From positions 2,728,001 through 2,792,000 of the forward strand of contig OY762444.1 in the NCBI GenBank assembly GCA_963665735.1: 64,000 nt of DNA. The letters are read 5' to 3'. This DNA comes from CATOSK01 sp963665735. Its GTDB lineage: Bacteria > Chloroflexota > Dehalococcoidia > Lucifugimonadales > UBA3495. Made by a program: the position numbers and the translations under genes. A model generated the notes under the pieces. That model made no database searches, was not told where the DNA came from, and saw only the letters and a list, made by a program, of their open reading frames with translations. Shown here piece after piece: positions 7,217-15,556 of this stretch; within the stretch, counting starts at the first letter, position 1, and the number at the start of each line of letters is the position of its first letter.

Positions 7217-9166
7217 TTACTTGCCGCCGGGCACTCCGGTAATCTGACCGCTGAACCCGGTATCGTCGTAACGGGCCGGGTCAATCCACATATGCGCCCA
7301 ACGCAGGTGGCTGGAAGTCGGCCCGGGGAAGTGGGAGTAGCCCCGCACCTCCGGCCAGAAGGCCACCGCTTCCTCTTCCCACATCACCGGGAAGTTCCAA
7401 TACTGGTTCATCAGGTACAGTTGCAGCTCGTGACCCAACTCCTTGCGGACGGCCGGCTCCACTGCCCCGGACAGTTCCTTGAACAGGGCCTCCGAAGTGG
7501 CGTCGCATTCCGTTCCCGGAGTCTGGAAGTTGAACAGGCTGTCGCACCGATGGTAGTGGCCCAAACCCAGGTAGGGGTCGTCAATGCCGGCCACGCCGCC
7601 GGTGGAGGCCATGAAGTCGCCCCAGTCGCCGGCCTGCCGCTGCTTGCGGTAGGCGATGGTTTCCACCAGGTCAAACTCGGTCTGGATGCCCAGCAGCCGC
7701 AGCTGCTCCTGCATCACGGTGGCCCGGCCCACCCTTTGGGCATCGCTTTCCACCGTCAGGACGTACACCTTATCGAAGTTGAAACCTTCGTCCTTGAGCA
7801 TCTGGATGGCCTGCTCCCGCTGGGCCGCTACGTCATCGGGCTGGCACCAGCCAGGAACGCCGCAGGCGTCCGATTCCGGCAGGCCCCAGAAACTGCCCGG
7901 AGGCATCAGGCCCAACCCTTCCGAGCCGTAACCGGCCAGGGAAACGGCGATGGCGGCTTTCCGGTCAAACCCCATAGCGATAGCCCGCCGGATGTTCACG
8001 TTGTCCAGCGGCGGATTGCGGAGGTTCATCCACAGGTTTTCGCTGCTCCGGGTGGCCCGGATAACCGTCTGAATCTGGTCGTGCTGCACGTAGGCGTCAT
8101 ACTGGCCGAAGTTGCGTACCCAGTGCCAGTCGGTCTGGTGGGACAGCATGGCCGCTTGTTGGGCCGACTCGTCCAGGATTCCGAAGACAACCAGGTTGTC
8201 CACGTAGGGCAGCGTATCAATGTAGTAGTCGGGGTTCCTCTCGAAATGCTGCTCGTCAACCCCAACCTTCTGACCCTCGCCCCAGATGAACGGCCCGGTT
8301 CCCACCGTAACGTCCTGGAACATGACCTCTTCGCCGCCGTCCAGGAACCACTGCTTGTTGAAAATCAAGGCCGCCGGGTTGCCGAAGTTCAGCAAAGGCA
8401 CCGCCGACGGCACGGTGAACCGGAACTTCAATGTGGTGTCGTCCACACATTCCGTCTGGCTCAGGTCAACGGTGGAAAGCCGGCCCTTCATATAAGAGCC
8501 GGTAATGCCCTCTTCGGTAATCATCGTTTCGTAGCTGAACCGGGCGTCTTCGCAGGCGAAGAGGTCGCCGTTGTGCCACTTCACGCCGTCGCGCAGGTAG
8601 AAGGTGACGCCCTTCAAGTCGTCATCCACCGTCCACCCGTAGGCCAACCCCGGAATCAACGGCGAGGCCGAGTCATAGGGGTTGTCCTGAATCAACAGGT
8701 CGTGGGTGGGCGTCCGGTATCTGATGGTGACGCCGCTGCGCGCTCCCCAGACGTTGGCGTGTTCCAGGGGGTCTTCGTAGTTAATCCGCAGCGTACCGCC
8801 GTAAACCGGCTGACCGTAGAAGTCGGTATCCGCCTTCCAGTAGGATGCGAAATCGGGGGCTTCCCTCGGCCCGGCCACTTCCTCACCCACCGGGGCCAGC
8901 GCCGCTTGGGCCACCGCGGTAGGAGTTGGCAGCGGCGTCGGCCTGGCCGCCGGTTGGGCCGGAGCTGCCGGCGCGGGGGCTTCCTGCTTGGTTTCCGCCG
9001 GCGCGGCGGGTTCCGCCTTGGCCGCCGGTTCCGACGCCTGGGACGCCGGAGCCGGTTCCGGCGCGGGTTCCGGGGCCGCCGACCCGCAGGCTACCAGCAA
9101 AACCAGCAGCAAGGTCAAAGAAACCATCGCGAAGAGTCGGGGGCGTTGCAACCAATCACTTGTCAT
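7217..9166 (-). CDS. ABC transporter substrate-binding lipoprotein, family 5 (peptide/nickel type)
   Basis: A 649-residue secreted lipoprotein that would deliver an oligopeptide or similar ligand to an ABC importer. The signal peptide ends in the lipobox LLVAC, with Cys27 the lipidated residue. A Pro/Ala/Glu-rich linker of about 60 residues follows, then the SBP_bac_5 fold with typical segments such as GVKWHNGDLFACEDARFSYE, GTGPFIWGEGQKVG and AIAMGFDRKAAIA. The ATG at 9166 is chosen because GGGAGG lies seven bases upstream; an in-frame ATG at 9181 lacks one. No permease or ATPase genes are adjacent, so it is an orphan binding protein here. Confidence 0.92.
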   Translation of the reverse strand: MTSDWLQRPRLFAMVSLTLLLVLLVACGSAAPEPAPEPAPASQASEPAAKAEPAAPAETKQEAPAPAAPAQPAARPTPLPTPTAVAQAALAPVGEEVAGPREAPDFASYWKADTDFYGQPVYGGTLRINYEDPLEHANVWGARSGVTIRYRTPTHDLLIQDNPYDSASPLIPGLAYGWTVDDDLKGVTFYLRDGVKWHNGDLFACEDARFSYETMITEEGITGSYMKGRLSTVDLSQTECVDDTTLKFRFTVPSAVPLLNFGNPAALIFNKQWFLDGGEEVMFQDVTVGTGPFIWGEGQKVGVDEQHFERNPDYYIDTLPYVDNLVVFGILDESAQQAAMLSHQTDWHWVRNFGQYDAYVQHDQIQTVIRATRSSENLWMNLRNPPLDNVNIRRAIAMGFDRKAAIAVSLAGYGSEGLGLMPPGSFWGLPESDACGVPGWCQPDDVAAQREQAIQMLKDEGFNFDKVYVLTVESDAQRVGRATVMQEQLRLLGIQTEFDLVETIAYRKQRQAGDWGDFMASTGGVAGIDDPYLGLGHYHRCDSLFNFQTPGTECDATSEALFKELSGAVEPAVRKELGHELQLYLMNQYWNFPVMWEEEAVAFWPEVRGYSHFPGPTSSHLRWAHMWIDPARYDDTGFSGQITGVPGGK

Positions 9167-9836
9167 CCTGAGTCCTCCCATAGGGACAAACGTGAGGTCA
9201 ACCCTGGTTTAACAATTCCATCGCCCCAGCTGGCAACGCTCCGCCCCTCTCCCCGCCGTTCCTTGCCTCGGGGTAATCCCCTCCTTTCCTGCCGGATCCT
9301 GGACAATCGCGACGCGGCCCCTTGCCGTCGGGCCGCCGCTAAAGCCAATCAACCGCCATGCCTCCGGTTATCGCCTGCGTCCTGCGATGATGCTACGATT
9401 TACGATGATGCAATTGGCAAGATTGCGCAATGCGCCCTTAATCAACTAGCAAACAACATCGTTCTGCAATCATCAACGAAAGCGTTGCAAAATATAATGT
9501 ATCATCATCAGACTAGTCAACCCTGACCGATGGCGTCGGCAAAAAGAGCGGGCAATCGCGAGACACTGTCCGCCCAATTCAGGACGATTGCAAAGTCAGT
9601 GGGAACCGCGTAGGGAGGTATTCCAATAGTCCCTTCCCCCTTGACGGGGGAAGGTTAGGATGGGGGTGAACTTCACATCAGAGGAATGTATTCCCGTACT
9701 GAACACCTCCCCATCCTTGGAACACGGACTTTGCAATCATCTTGCCCGCCCAATTTCCAAAACGGGCGCAGTCGGCCAAATTGATATATAATTGGGGCGT
9801 AACGAATGGGAAAAACCTGATTGAGGTACAGGGCAG
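9167..9836. other. Intergenic region with minus-strand promoter candidate and repeats
   Basis: No gene is seen. An A+T-rich block at 9390-9525 read on the minus strand contains TTGACT followed 17-18 bases later by TTATAT/TATATT, a plausible promoter for the solute-binding protein. At 9581-9690 lies a copy of the element found in triplicate at 6178-6482, starting with AGGACGATTGCAAAG. A TATAAT at 9787-9792 may be the -10 of the HNH nuclease gene, without a good -35. Confidence 0.45.
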
Positions 9837-10442
9837 GTGGCTGGAACTGCGGCAACTGGTCGGCCCGGGTCGGGGGAAACGGAGCTTTCCGGCGTTGACG
9901 CCGGCGCGGCTCTCCCCCCTTCCAATGTCCTGACCGCCCCGGTGCTGGTGCTCAACCTGAACTACGTTCCGGTCAACGTCTGCACCGCCCGGCGGGCCAT
10001 CGTGCTGGTGGGCAAGGGCAAGGCCGAGCTGCTGGAAAACCACCGGGGCCATGTCCGCACCGTCGCCGCCGTTTTCGACGTTCCTTCCATTATCCGGCTG
10101 GTTTACCTGGTCAAGCGTCCCTACGCCCCCCGCAAGCTCTCCAAGAAAGAAATCTTCCTGCGCGACCAGTACACCTGCCAGTATTGCAGCAAAAAGACCC
10201 AGGACTTGACCCTGGACCACGTGGTGCCCCGCAAGCAGCGGGGGCCGCACACCTGGGAGAACGTGGTTGCCGCCTGTCCTCGCTGCAACCTGCGCAAGGC
10301 GGGCCGCACCCCGGCGGAAGCCAACATGAAACTGCTGCGCGACCCCAAGGCCCCGCAGCCCAACCCCTACCGGATACTCCAGAACTACACCCTGCTGGAC
10401 GAGTGGCGCCCCTACGTCCCCTGGTCAGCCGCCGGCCAATAA
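9837..10442 (+). CDS. HNH endonuclease
   Basis: Zinc-supported HNH nuclease domain in the C-terminal half: Cys114-x2-Cys117, Asp127-His128, Asn142, Cys147-x2-Cys150 (numbered from the GTG at 9837). The N-terminal VLVLNLNYVPVNVCTARRAIVL segment is typical of a stand-alone bacterial HNH family of about 165-200 residues. The first ~30 residues look non-conserved, so the true start may be an internal GTG near 9942-9952. The DNA target is unknown and no methylase is adjacent, so a restriction role is not indicated. Confidence 0.88.
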   Translation: MAGTAATGRPGSGETELSGVDAGAALPPSNVLTAPVLVLNLNYVPVNVCTARRAIVLVGKGKAELLENHRGHVRTVAAVFDVPSIIRLVYLVKRPYAPRKLSKKEIFLRDQYTCQYCSKKTQDLTLDHVVPRKQRGPHTWENVVAACPRCNLRKAGRTPAEANMKLLRDPKAPQPNPYRILQNYTLLDEWRPYVPWSAAGQ

Positions 10443-10521
10443 CTTGTCGGATAGGCAACCGGCTGGTACAGTAAACAGTCCAGCCGGGAAATATCCGGCA
10501 ATAACATTTAAGGAGGACACA

Positions 10522-10674
10522 ATGTCACTTCAAGCGATGATGGCCAAGGGCGGCGGCAAAGGCGGACGGGGAGGCAAGGGAGGCGGAGGCCGCCAAGGTT
10601 CCGGCAACCCCAATTATCCTAGCACGACCGGCAACCCATCCGGCCCCGGAAGGGGAAACACGCCCAAGAAGTAA
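10522..10674 (+). CDS. Glycine/lysine-rich 50-residue peptide
   Basis: A strong AGGAGG (10511-10516) five bases before ATG 10522 leads a 50-residue frame. After MSLQAMMAK the peptide is almost entirely Gly, Lys and Arg (KGGRGGKGGGGR), then a Pro/Asn/Thr tail ending in two lysines. It is strongly basic and predicted disordered; such a peptide might bind nucleic acid or ribosomes, but no family is recognised. It starts 80 bases after the HNH gene, possibly in the same transcript. Confidence 0.6.
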   Translation: MSLQAMMAKGGGKGGRGGKGGGGRQGSGNPNYPSTTGNPSGPGRGNTPKK

Positions 10675-10711
10675 GGCCGTCTCCGGGCCAGGGGACTTCG
10701 GAGCAAAGACG

Positions 10712-10741
10712 TAGGGGCGCCCCGCCGTGCGCCCCTATTCA
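10712..10741. repeat. Palindromic repeat GTAGGGGCGC..GCGCCCCTA
   Basis: Imperfect inverted repeat followed by ATTC, sharing arms with the element at 12767-12796. It could act as a hairpin after the Gly/Lys-rich peptide gene. Confidence 0.55.
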
Positions 10742-10817
10742 TGGACGCCAGGCGAATCGGGAATCTTTCCCCCTTGACCCTGAACGGCCAAGGTAGGGCA
10801 ACCCCGGCCAGCAGCGG

Positions 10818-11041
10818 CTAGTCTCCCTTAGACTCGTTGCTGTTGCCGTTGTTAAGGCTGGGCGGTGGCGGCGCGTCGCTGGGCAAGTAGTCCTTCACCT
10901 GCTCATACCACTCCAACCACTTTTGTTGTTGCTTCCTATGGCCTTCCTCCCAGGCTTCTTTCCGGGCCTTGATAGCAGCCCGTTCCACCTGGCGCTGATT
11001 GGCCCGCAAGGTGAATATCATGTATGCGGCCTCCGCCGTAA
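10818..11041 (-). pseudogene. 3'-partial tandem duplicate of the neighbouring EGRE-repeat gene
   Basis: From ATG 11021 the 67-residue frame (MIFTLRANQR...SNESKGD) matches the C-terminal part of the protein at 11077-11574 but lacks its two membrane segments and most of the EGRE repeats. Homology begins right after an in-frame stop: the intact gene reads QLTTEVAYMIF and this copy reads stop-LTAEAAYMIF. The 3' untranslated bases (CAGCGGCTAGTCTCCCTTAG) also match, so the duplication includes the stop and about ten following bases. It might still be translated from the internal ATG. Confidence 0.7.
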
Positions 11042-11076
11042 GTTAGGCGGGATAGGATGACCTCGGTTAACAGCGG

Positions 11077-11574
11077 CTAGTCTCCCTTAGACCCGTTGCT
11101 GTTGCCGTTATTGAGACTGGGCGGTGGAGGTATGTCATCCCGCAGTTGGTCTTTGACCTGCTCATACCATTCCAGCCATACTTGCTGCCGCTGGGTATGG
11201 CCCTGCTCTATGCCCTCCTCACGGCCCTCTTCCCGGCCCTCCTCACGCCCTTCTTCCCGGCCTCGCTCTAGACCTTCCTCTCGACTCCTAACAGCGGCCT
11301 GGTCCACCCGGCGCTGGTTGGCCCGCAAGGTGAATATCATATATGCAACCTCCGTCGTAAGCTGGATAGCGATAATCGCCCAGGTGAAAACGCCGATAGC
11401 GTTGCCGCCGGCGCCGTGCCATAAATCCAGCCACCAAGGTTGGCCGGGGACGGCCAGATGGCGCAAGTAAGGCGCGGCGGCGGATAGTGACCAGAAAAAT
11501 GCCCACGCTGACACGATTAAGGGCTTCGGCAACGCCGGCACCCAGAACCACCAAGTTGTCCGATCATCTTGCAT
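11077..11574 (-). CDS. Membrane protein with EGRE repeats
   Basis: Unrecognised function. The 165 residues show two membrane segments (about 17-36 and 58-80), a short linker, then a charged helix with REEG/EGRE tandem repeats (about 98-120), then WLEWYEQVKDQL and a PPPPS motif near the end. The same order is seen at 1561-2013 and 29330-29794. The repeats suggest a long coiled or single charged helix in the cytoplasm, perhaps for self-association. A 3'-partial copy follows directly downstream. Start ATG 11574 has no strong Shine-Dalgarno. Confidence 0.7.
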   Translation of the reverse strand: MQDDRTTWWFWVPALPKPLIVSAWAFFWSLSAAAPYLRHLAVPGQPWWLDLWHGAGGNAIGVFTWAIIAIQLTTEVAYMIFTLRANQRRVDQAAVRSREEGLERGREEGREEGREEGREEGIEQGHTQRQQVWLEWYEQVKDQLRDDIPPPPSLNNGNSNGSKGD

Positions 11575-11661
11575 CCAATTGCTATCTTACCACGCCTTAC
11601 TACCGCTCGCTTACCAAGTTAAGCGTCGGTTGCGGCCCGTCGTATTGACTTCCCGCCGAGT

Positions 11662-12681
11662 CTATTGGGGTATGGGCGCCCCCGGCAGGCCCAGCATCAA
11701 CACTTCCAGCGCCAGCCTGGGGTTGGCGTTGCTGTCCAGAGCTTCCAGGCACCGCTCCAACGCTTTCAGAAACGTCACCACCTCAACGGTGGAAAGCCCG
11801 GCGGCTTGCTGGCGCAGTTGGGGCAATCGTTCCCGGTCGCGGACGTAATCCTCAACCCCTTCCTTGACCATCGCCAAATCTCGCCACCACTGGAGCCACA
11901 GGAACAACAACTCCCGGCCGGTGTTGCGGTCACGGGAAAACCGCGTCGCCAATTCGTTGGCGTAGTTGAACCGCTCCGGCAAACCTGATTGACAGACCTC
12001 CCAAATCTGTTCCAGGTCGGCCTCCCGCTGCTCCCAAACCTGCGGGTCTTCCAGGGCGTTTATCGCCCAGCCGATGCAGCCGCGGGATAGCGTCGCCAAC
12101 CGTTCCGCCCGTTCGGTCTCGACGGAATAATCTTCCTCGAGCCGCCGCGCCATTTCCTCCCGCGCCACCGGCAGCAGTTCCAGCGTCCGGCAGCGGGACT
12201 TGATGGTCGTCAGCAGGGCGTCAGCGTTGGCCGTCAGCAGCAGAATCAACACCTGCGGCGGCGGCTCTTCCAGAGTCTTCAGCAGGGCGTTGGCCGCCTC
12301 ATCGCTCATTAACTCGGCCCCTTCCACCACCATGACCGTGCAGCGTCCTTCGTAGGGTTTCAGGCTGGCCTGGCGCAGCAGGTCTTTAACGTCATCAATG
12401 CCGATGACGGTGCGGGCCGGGCCGCCTTCCTCCCGCCGGGCCACCCGCACGACGCGCACGTCGGCATGGTTGCCGGCGGCGATGCGGGCGCACTGGGAAC
12501 ATTCGCCGCAGGGAACCCCCGGCCCTTGCAGGCAGTTGACCCCTTGGGCCAGGTTGACGGCCAGGGTCATCTTCCCCACGTGGGGCGGCCCGGTCAGCAG
12601 GTAGGCATGGGCCAGCCTACCCTGTCGGAGGCTGGGTTCCAACTGCCGGAGAATGTGCCGTTGCCCGTAAACGCTCCACAT
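11662..12681 (-). CDS. holB: DNA polymerase III delta' subunit
   Basis: Clamp-loader subunit of the replicative polymerase. Numbered from ATG 12681 (339 residues): P-loop-like GPPHVGKM at 31-38, zinc cysteines at 50, 58, 61 and 64, the sensor region NALLKTLEEPP, and SRC in KSRCRTLEL. An in-frame ATG at 12723 would add 14 residues (SSLSRSVNRKFNL), which do not match the family start MW.V.GQ, so 12681 is preferred, although neither has a good Shine-Dalgarno. It is followed by nothing co-directional at close range. Confidence 0.9.
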   Translation of the reverse strand: MWSVYGQRHILRQLEPSLRQGRLAHAYLLTGPPHVGKMTLAVNLAQGVNCLQGPGVPCGECSQCARIAAGNHADVRVVRVARREEGGPARTVIGIDDVKDLLRQASLKPYEGRCTVMVVEGAELMSDEAANALLKTLEEPPPQVLILLLTANADALLTTIKSRCRTLELLPVAREEMARRLEEDYSVETERAERLATLSRGCIGWAINALEDPQVWEQREADLEQIWEVCQSGLPERFNYANELATRFSRDRNTGRELLFLWLQWWRDLAMVKEGVEDYVRDRERLPQLRQQAAGLSTVEVVTFLKALERCLEALDSNANPRLALEVLMLGLPGAPIPQ

Positions 12682-12751
12682 AAGGTTGAACTTGCGGTTA
12701 ACGCTCCTTGATAGGGATGACAACTTGGCTTTGGAAAGTTCCTCAGTCTAG

Positions 12752-12796
12752 GACGATTGCAAAGTAGGGGCGCACGGCCGTGCGCCCCTATTCGTT
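12752..12796. repeat. AGGACGATTGCAAAGT element joined to a GC-rich palindrome
   Basis: AGGACGATTGCAAAGT (12752-12767) also starts the elements at 6161 and 9581. It runs into an inverted repeat with arms TAGGGGCGCAC and GTGCGCCCCTA, ending near 12794, related to 10712-10741. Confidence 0.7.
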
Positions 12797-12876
12797 GAAC
12801 GGAATGGGCCGTTAACCCTGATAAGGTTGAAATGCAAGGCCAGCCTTTACCGGTTCTGTTGCATTTGCAGGGTAGT

Positions 12877-13041
12877 TCATCCCTTACGCCTCCGTGCATT
12901 GTTCTTATCCCTACAACTGGCGCACAATGCGCCGGCGTCGGCCTTGCCATTGCAGTGGGCGCAAAGGCCGGCCTTCCTACGTTCCGCCGCCTTTTGTTTC
13001 CGGTATTCCCTTTCCCTGTCCGGGTCAGCAAAGGGACTCAT
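12877..13041 (-). CDS. Small zinc-ribbon protein (54 residues)
   Basis: ATG 13041 starts two bases after the stop of the upstream gene on the same strand, so translation is probably coupled. The peptide begins MSPFADPDREREYRKQKAAE, a basic helix, then carries Cys27-x2-Cys30 and Cys40-x2-Cys43 (LCAHC..LCASC) and a basic RRRKG end. Two CxxC knuckles in so short a basic protein suggest a zinc ribbon that binds nucleic acid or another protein. Similar short ribbons are common in phage and accessory loci, but no named family is recognised. Confidence 0.6.
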   Translation of the reverse strand: MSPFADPDREREYRKQKAAERRKAGLCAHCNGKADAGALCASCRDKNNARRRKG

Positions 13042-13043
13042 GG

Positions 13044-13589
13044 CTAAGTGTCACCGTGAATCTCTTCATCCGAGAGGGCGCAGAACATCCGCCACCGTTC
13101 AACGTGATACCATGCGCGGTCGTAATGTTCTTGCGCCTCCGTCATGGCGTCGGCGATGTCTCGCCGGCCCGTCTGGTACTCTGCGGAATCCAACCTCACA
13201 TGGAAGTCGTCGGCAAACGATTGGGCCGCCTCATAGTCTTGCCTCAATGCCTCTACATACTGGCTATAGCGGCTTTGGGGGTTGGTTGAGTTGTCATAGC
13301 CGCCCTCATATTTCCGGCTGTGGCAACCATCATCGGCCCGGCGGTAAACCTGTTCCGTTCCCTCAATCAATCCGACGGTTCCGAGCAGTTGACTGCGGGC
13401 CGCATCGGGATTCCCCTTTCCTTTTGCCAAATACCGCCGCTCCTCCAATTCCTCTTGCAAACTGGCAACCTCCGGCGCACGTGATTCCCACCCCTGTTGA
13501 AATCCCCGGTACAATCCGACGCCATACACCAACAAACCGGCGACGGCCAACCCCACAACGACACCCGTTATTTTCAATGCGGTTTTCAA
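13044..13589 (-). CDS. Membrane-anchored coiled-coil protein of unknown function
   Basis: TTG 13589 is chosen as start because GGGAGGGA lies six bases upstream. The 181 residues have one N-terminal membrane segment (about 6-26), a helical ESRAPEVASLQEELEERR stretch, and a C-terminal helical domain rich in Tyr, Arg and acidic residues (SRYSQYVEALRQDYEAAQSF). No enzyme motif is seen. It is followed at two bases by the small zinc-ribbon gene, so the two likely form one unit. Confidence 0.6.
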   Translation of the reverse strand: MKTALKITGVVVGLAVAGLLVYGVGLYRGFQQGWESRAPEVASLQEELEERRYLAKGKGNPDAARSQLLGTVGLIEGTEQVYRRADDGCHSRKYEGGYDNSTNPQSRYSQYVEALRQDYEAAQSFADDFHVRLDSAEYQTGRRDIADAMTEAQEHYDRAWYHVERWRMFCALSDEEIHGDT

Positions 13590-13737
13590 GTTGTCCCTCC
13601 CGTGCGGCGGGTTCGCCCGCCTGTTGGAAGTATGTTATATAACCTGTCAACCCCTACTACCCTGCAAAATGCAACAGAACCCCTTTACCGGGCCGGCGGT
13701 ATCCAAACTTCGCAATCGTCCTGTCTATTGGCCCGGT

Positions 13738-13983
13738 TCAGGCGCTAATTTCCCAATTTTCGTTGTATATCATGGGGGTAGTGTGCTTGCCCAGGGGCGG
13801 CTGCATCCGGTTGCGTCTGGTGCGCCCCGTAATGGCGTTCCGCAGTTCCTCTTCGTTCATGGTGGAAATTTCCGAAATTGACATACTATCGAGTTGGCTG
13901 CGGAGTTTCTGCGCCTCATCCCTGGACAGGTAGAGGGTCTCTTGCAGTTCCGCCAACAACGTCTGCACTTCTTCTTTCTTCAT
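13738..13983 (-). CDS. Small helical protein downstream of lysA
   Basis: An 81-residue protein starting MKKEEVQTLLAELQETLYLSRDEAQKLR, probably helical with a coiled coil over residues 1-50 and an Arg-rich middle. It starts 16 bases after the lysA stop on the same strand, preceded by AAAGGA, and is probably cotranscribed with lysA. No family is recognised. Confidence 0.5.
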   Translation of the reverse strand: MKKEEVQTLLAELQETLYLSRDEAQKLRSQLDSMSISEISTMNEEELRNAITGRTRRNRMQPPLGKHTTPMIYNENWEISA

Positions 13984-13999
13984 CCTGACGATTCCTTTC

Positions 14000-15307
14000 C
14001 TACACCGCGTCGCACAGCATCATGTCGGCGTAGCTCTCCCGGCGGCGGATGACCCGGCTGGCCCCGTCCTTGACCAGAATCATGGGCGGGCGGGGATTCA
14101 GGTTGTAGTTGCTGGCCATGGATGGGCAGTAGGCCCCCGACGCGGGAATGGCGATGATGTCCCCCGACTCCACCGGCGGCAGCAGCACGTCCGAGGCCAG
14201 CACATCGCCGGATTCGCAATACTTGCCGGCGATGGTGACTAACTCCGATGGAGCGGCGTCGGCTTTGCCGGCCGATATGACTTCATAGGACGCCTGGTAC
14301 AGCGCGGGCCGGATGTTGTCGCCCATGCCGCCGTCAACGCTGACGTACTTGCGGACGCCGGGGATGTCCTTAATCGCCCCGATGCGGTACAGCGCCACCC
14401 CCGCCGGGCCGATGATGCTCCGCCCCGGCTCCACTAGCAAGGCCGGCGCGGCCAGTCCCAATTCGTCGCACGTCGCCTGCATGGTGGAAACTATGGCCTC
14501 GGCGTACTCGGCCACTGTCGGCGGTTCCTGGTCCCGGGTGTAGGCGATGGCAAACCCACCGCCAGGGCTGAATTCTTGCAACTCCAGCCCCTCTTCCCGA
14601 AAACCGGCGGCGAACCGCAACACCAGGTCGGTAGCCGCCCGGTAGGGGTCAAGCTCGAAGATGGGCGAACCCAGGTGGAAGTGCAGCCCCCTCAGTTTCA
14701 GGTTGTCCGCCGCCAACGCCTGCCGGACGGCTTGGGACGCGTCGCCGGTCTGGATGGAAAACCCGAACTTGGAATCAATTATCCCGGTGGTGGTGTAAAC
14801 GTGCGTATGGGGGTCAATCCCCGGCGACACCCGGATTAGAATGTCCTGCGTCCGTCCGGCTTGGCCGGCAATCCGGTCCAGCAACTCCAATTCGTGAAAA
14901 CTGTCCACCACCACCCGCCCGATGCCCTGTTCCACCGCCTCGGTCAATTCCTGGGGCGTCTTGTTGTTGCCGTGGAAATAGACCCGTTCCAGCGGGAACC
15001 CGGCGGCCATCGCCACCGCCAACTCGCCGCCGGAAACCACGTCCAGCCCCAAGCCCTCTTCGTTGAAGATTTGCGCCAGCGCCGGGTTGATGTACGCCTT
15101 GGATGCGTACAAGACTTGGGTATTGGAAAACAGGCGTCCGAAATCCTCCACAAAACTGCGGCACCGATTCCGCAGGGTGGCTTCGTCAAAGACGTAAACC
15201 GGGGTGCCGTACTCTTCGGCCAAGTTAGCCGCAACGCAGCCGCCGATGACCAACTGCCCCTTATCGTTGACTTGGGTGGTGTCGGGAAAGACTTTCCGAA
15301 AGACCAT
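14000..15307 (-). CDS. lysA: Diaminopimelate decarboxylase
   Basis: Last step of lysine synthesis: meso-diaminopimelate to L-lysine and CO2, PLP-dependent, cytoplasmic. Numbered from ATG 15307 (435 residues, family-typical): PLP lysine Lys70 in LYASKAY, HGNNK at 112-116, the EPGRS phosphate-binding motif, and GKYCESGD with the catalytic cysteine. Upstream in-frame starts to 15385 add a non-conserved MLPTDKNPP stretch; MVFRKVFPDT is the family-like start and has AAAGGCGG before it. The 81-residue gene at 13738 follows. Confidence 0.95.
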   Translation of the reverse strand: MVFRKVFPDTTQVNDKGQLVIGGCVAANLAEEYGTPVYVFDEATLRNRCRSFVEDFGRLFSNTQVLYASKAYINPALAQIFNEEGLGLDVVSGGELAVAMAAGFPLERVYFHGNNKTPQELTEAVEQGIGRVVVDSFHELELLDRIAGQAGRTQDILIRVSPGIDPHTHVYTTTGIIDSKFGFSIQTGDASQAVRQALAADNLKLRGLHFHLGSPIFELDPYRAATDLVLRFAAGFREEGLELQEFSPGGGFAIAYTRDQEPPTVAEYAEAIVSTMQATCDELGLAAPALLVEPGRSIIGPAGVALYRIGAIKDIPGVRKYVSVDGGMGDNIRPALYQASYEVISAGKADAAPSELVTIAGKYCESGDVLASDVLLPPVESGDIIAIPASGAYCPSMASNYNLNPRPPMILVKDGASRVIRRRESYADMMLCDAV

Positions 15308-15429
15308 ATCGCCGCCTTTTGCCGATAGCAGGGGAGGATTTTTGTCGGTTGGCAACATGATAGGCGACGCCCCGGCCCAACGCAACCGGACAGAGCAGGA
15401 CTATCAGGGCAATGGAATTTGACTTCAGG

Positions 15430-15462
15430 ATGTCACCCTGAACGAAGTGAAGGGTCTAAAAT
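15430..15462. repeat. CACCCTGAACGAAGTG..GGGTCTAAAAT repeat
   Basis: A palindromic CCCTGAACGAAGTGAAGGG followed by TCTAAAAT; a second copy is at 51802-51832. Its position between divergent lysA and surE could also place it in a promoter region. Confidence 0.6.
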
Positions 15463-15556
15463 CCATGCCAAGCCCAGCGCAGGATTGTGCCGGGATTTCC
15501 GGATTCCGGGCCAGCCAGACGGCCCAAGACCAGCATTTTGATAATGCTACCCGCCG

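Noticed and set aside
6575..9526. Very long plus-strand open frame across cvpA and the solute-binding gene
   Set aside because: Antisense to a clear lipoprotein gene; composition-driven, no start or motif.
12594..13031. 145-codon minus-strand frame at 12594-13031
   Set aside because: It overlaps the zinc-ribbon gene in another frame; the 54-residue frame with paired CxxC motifs is the better call.
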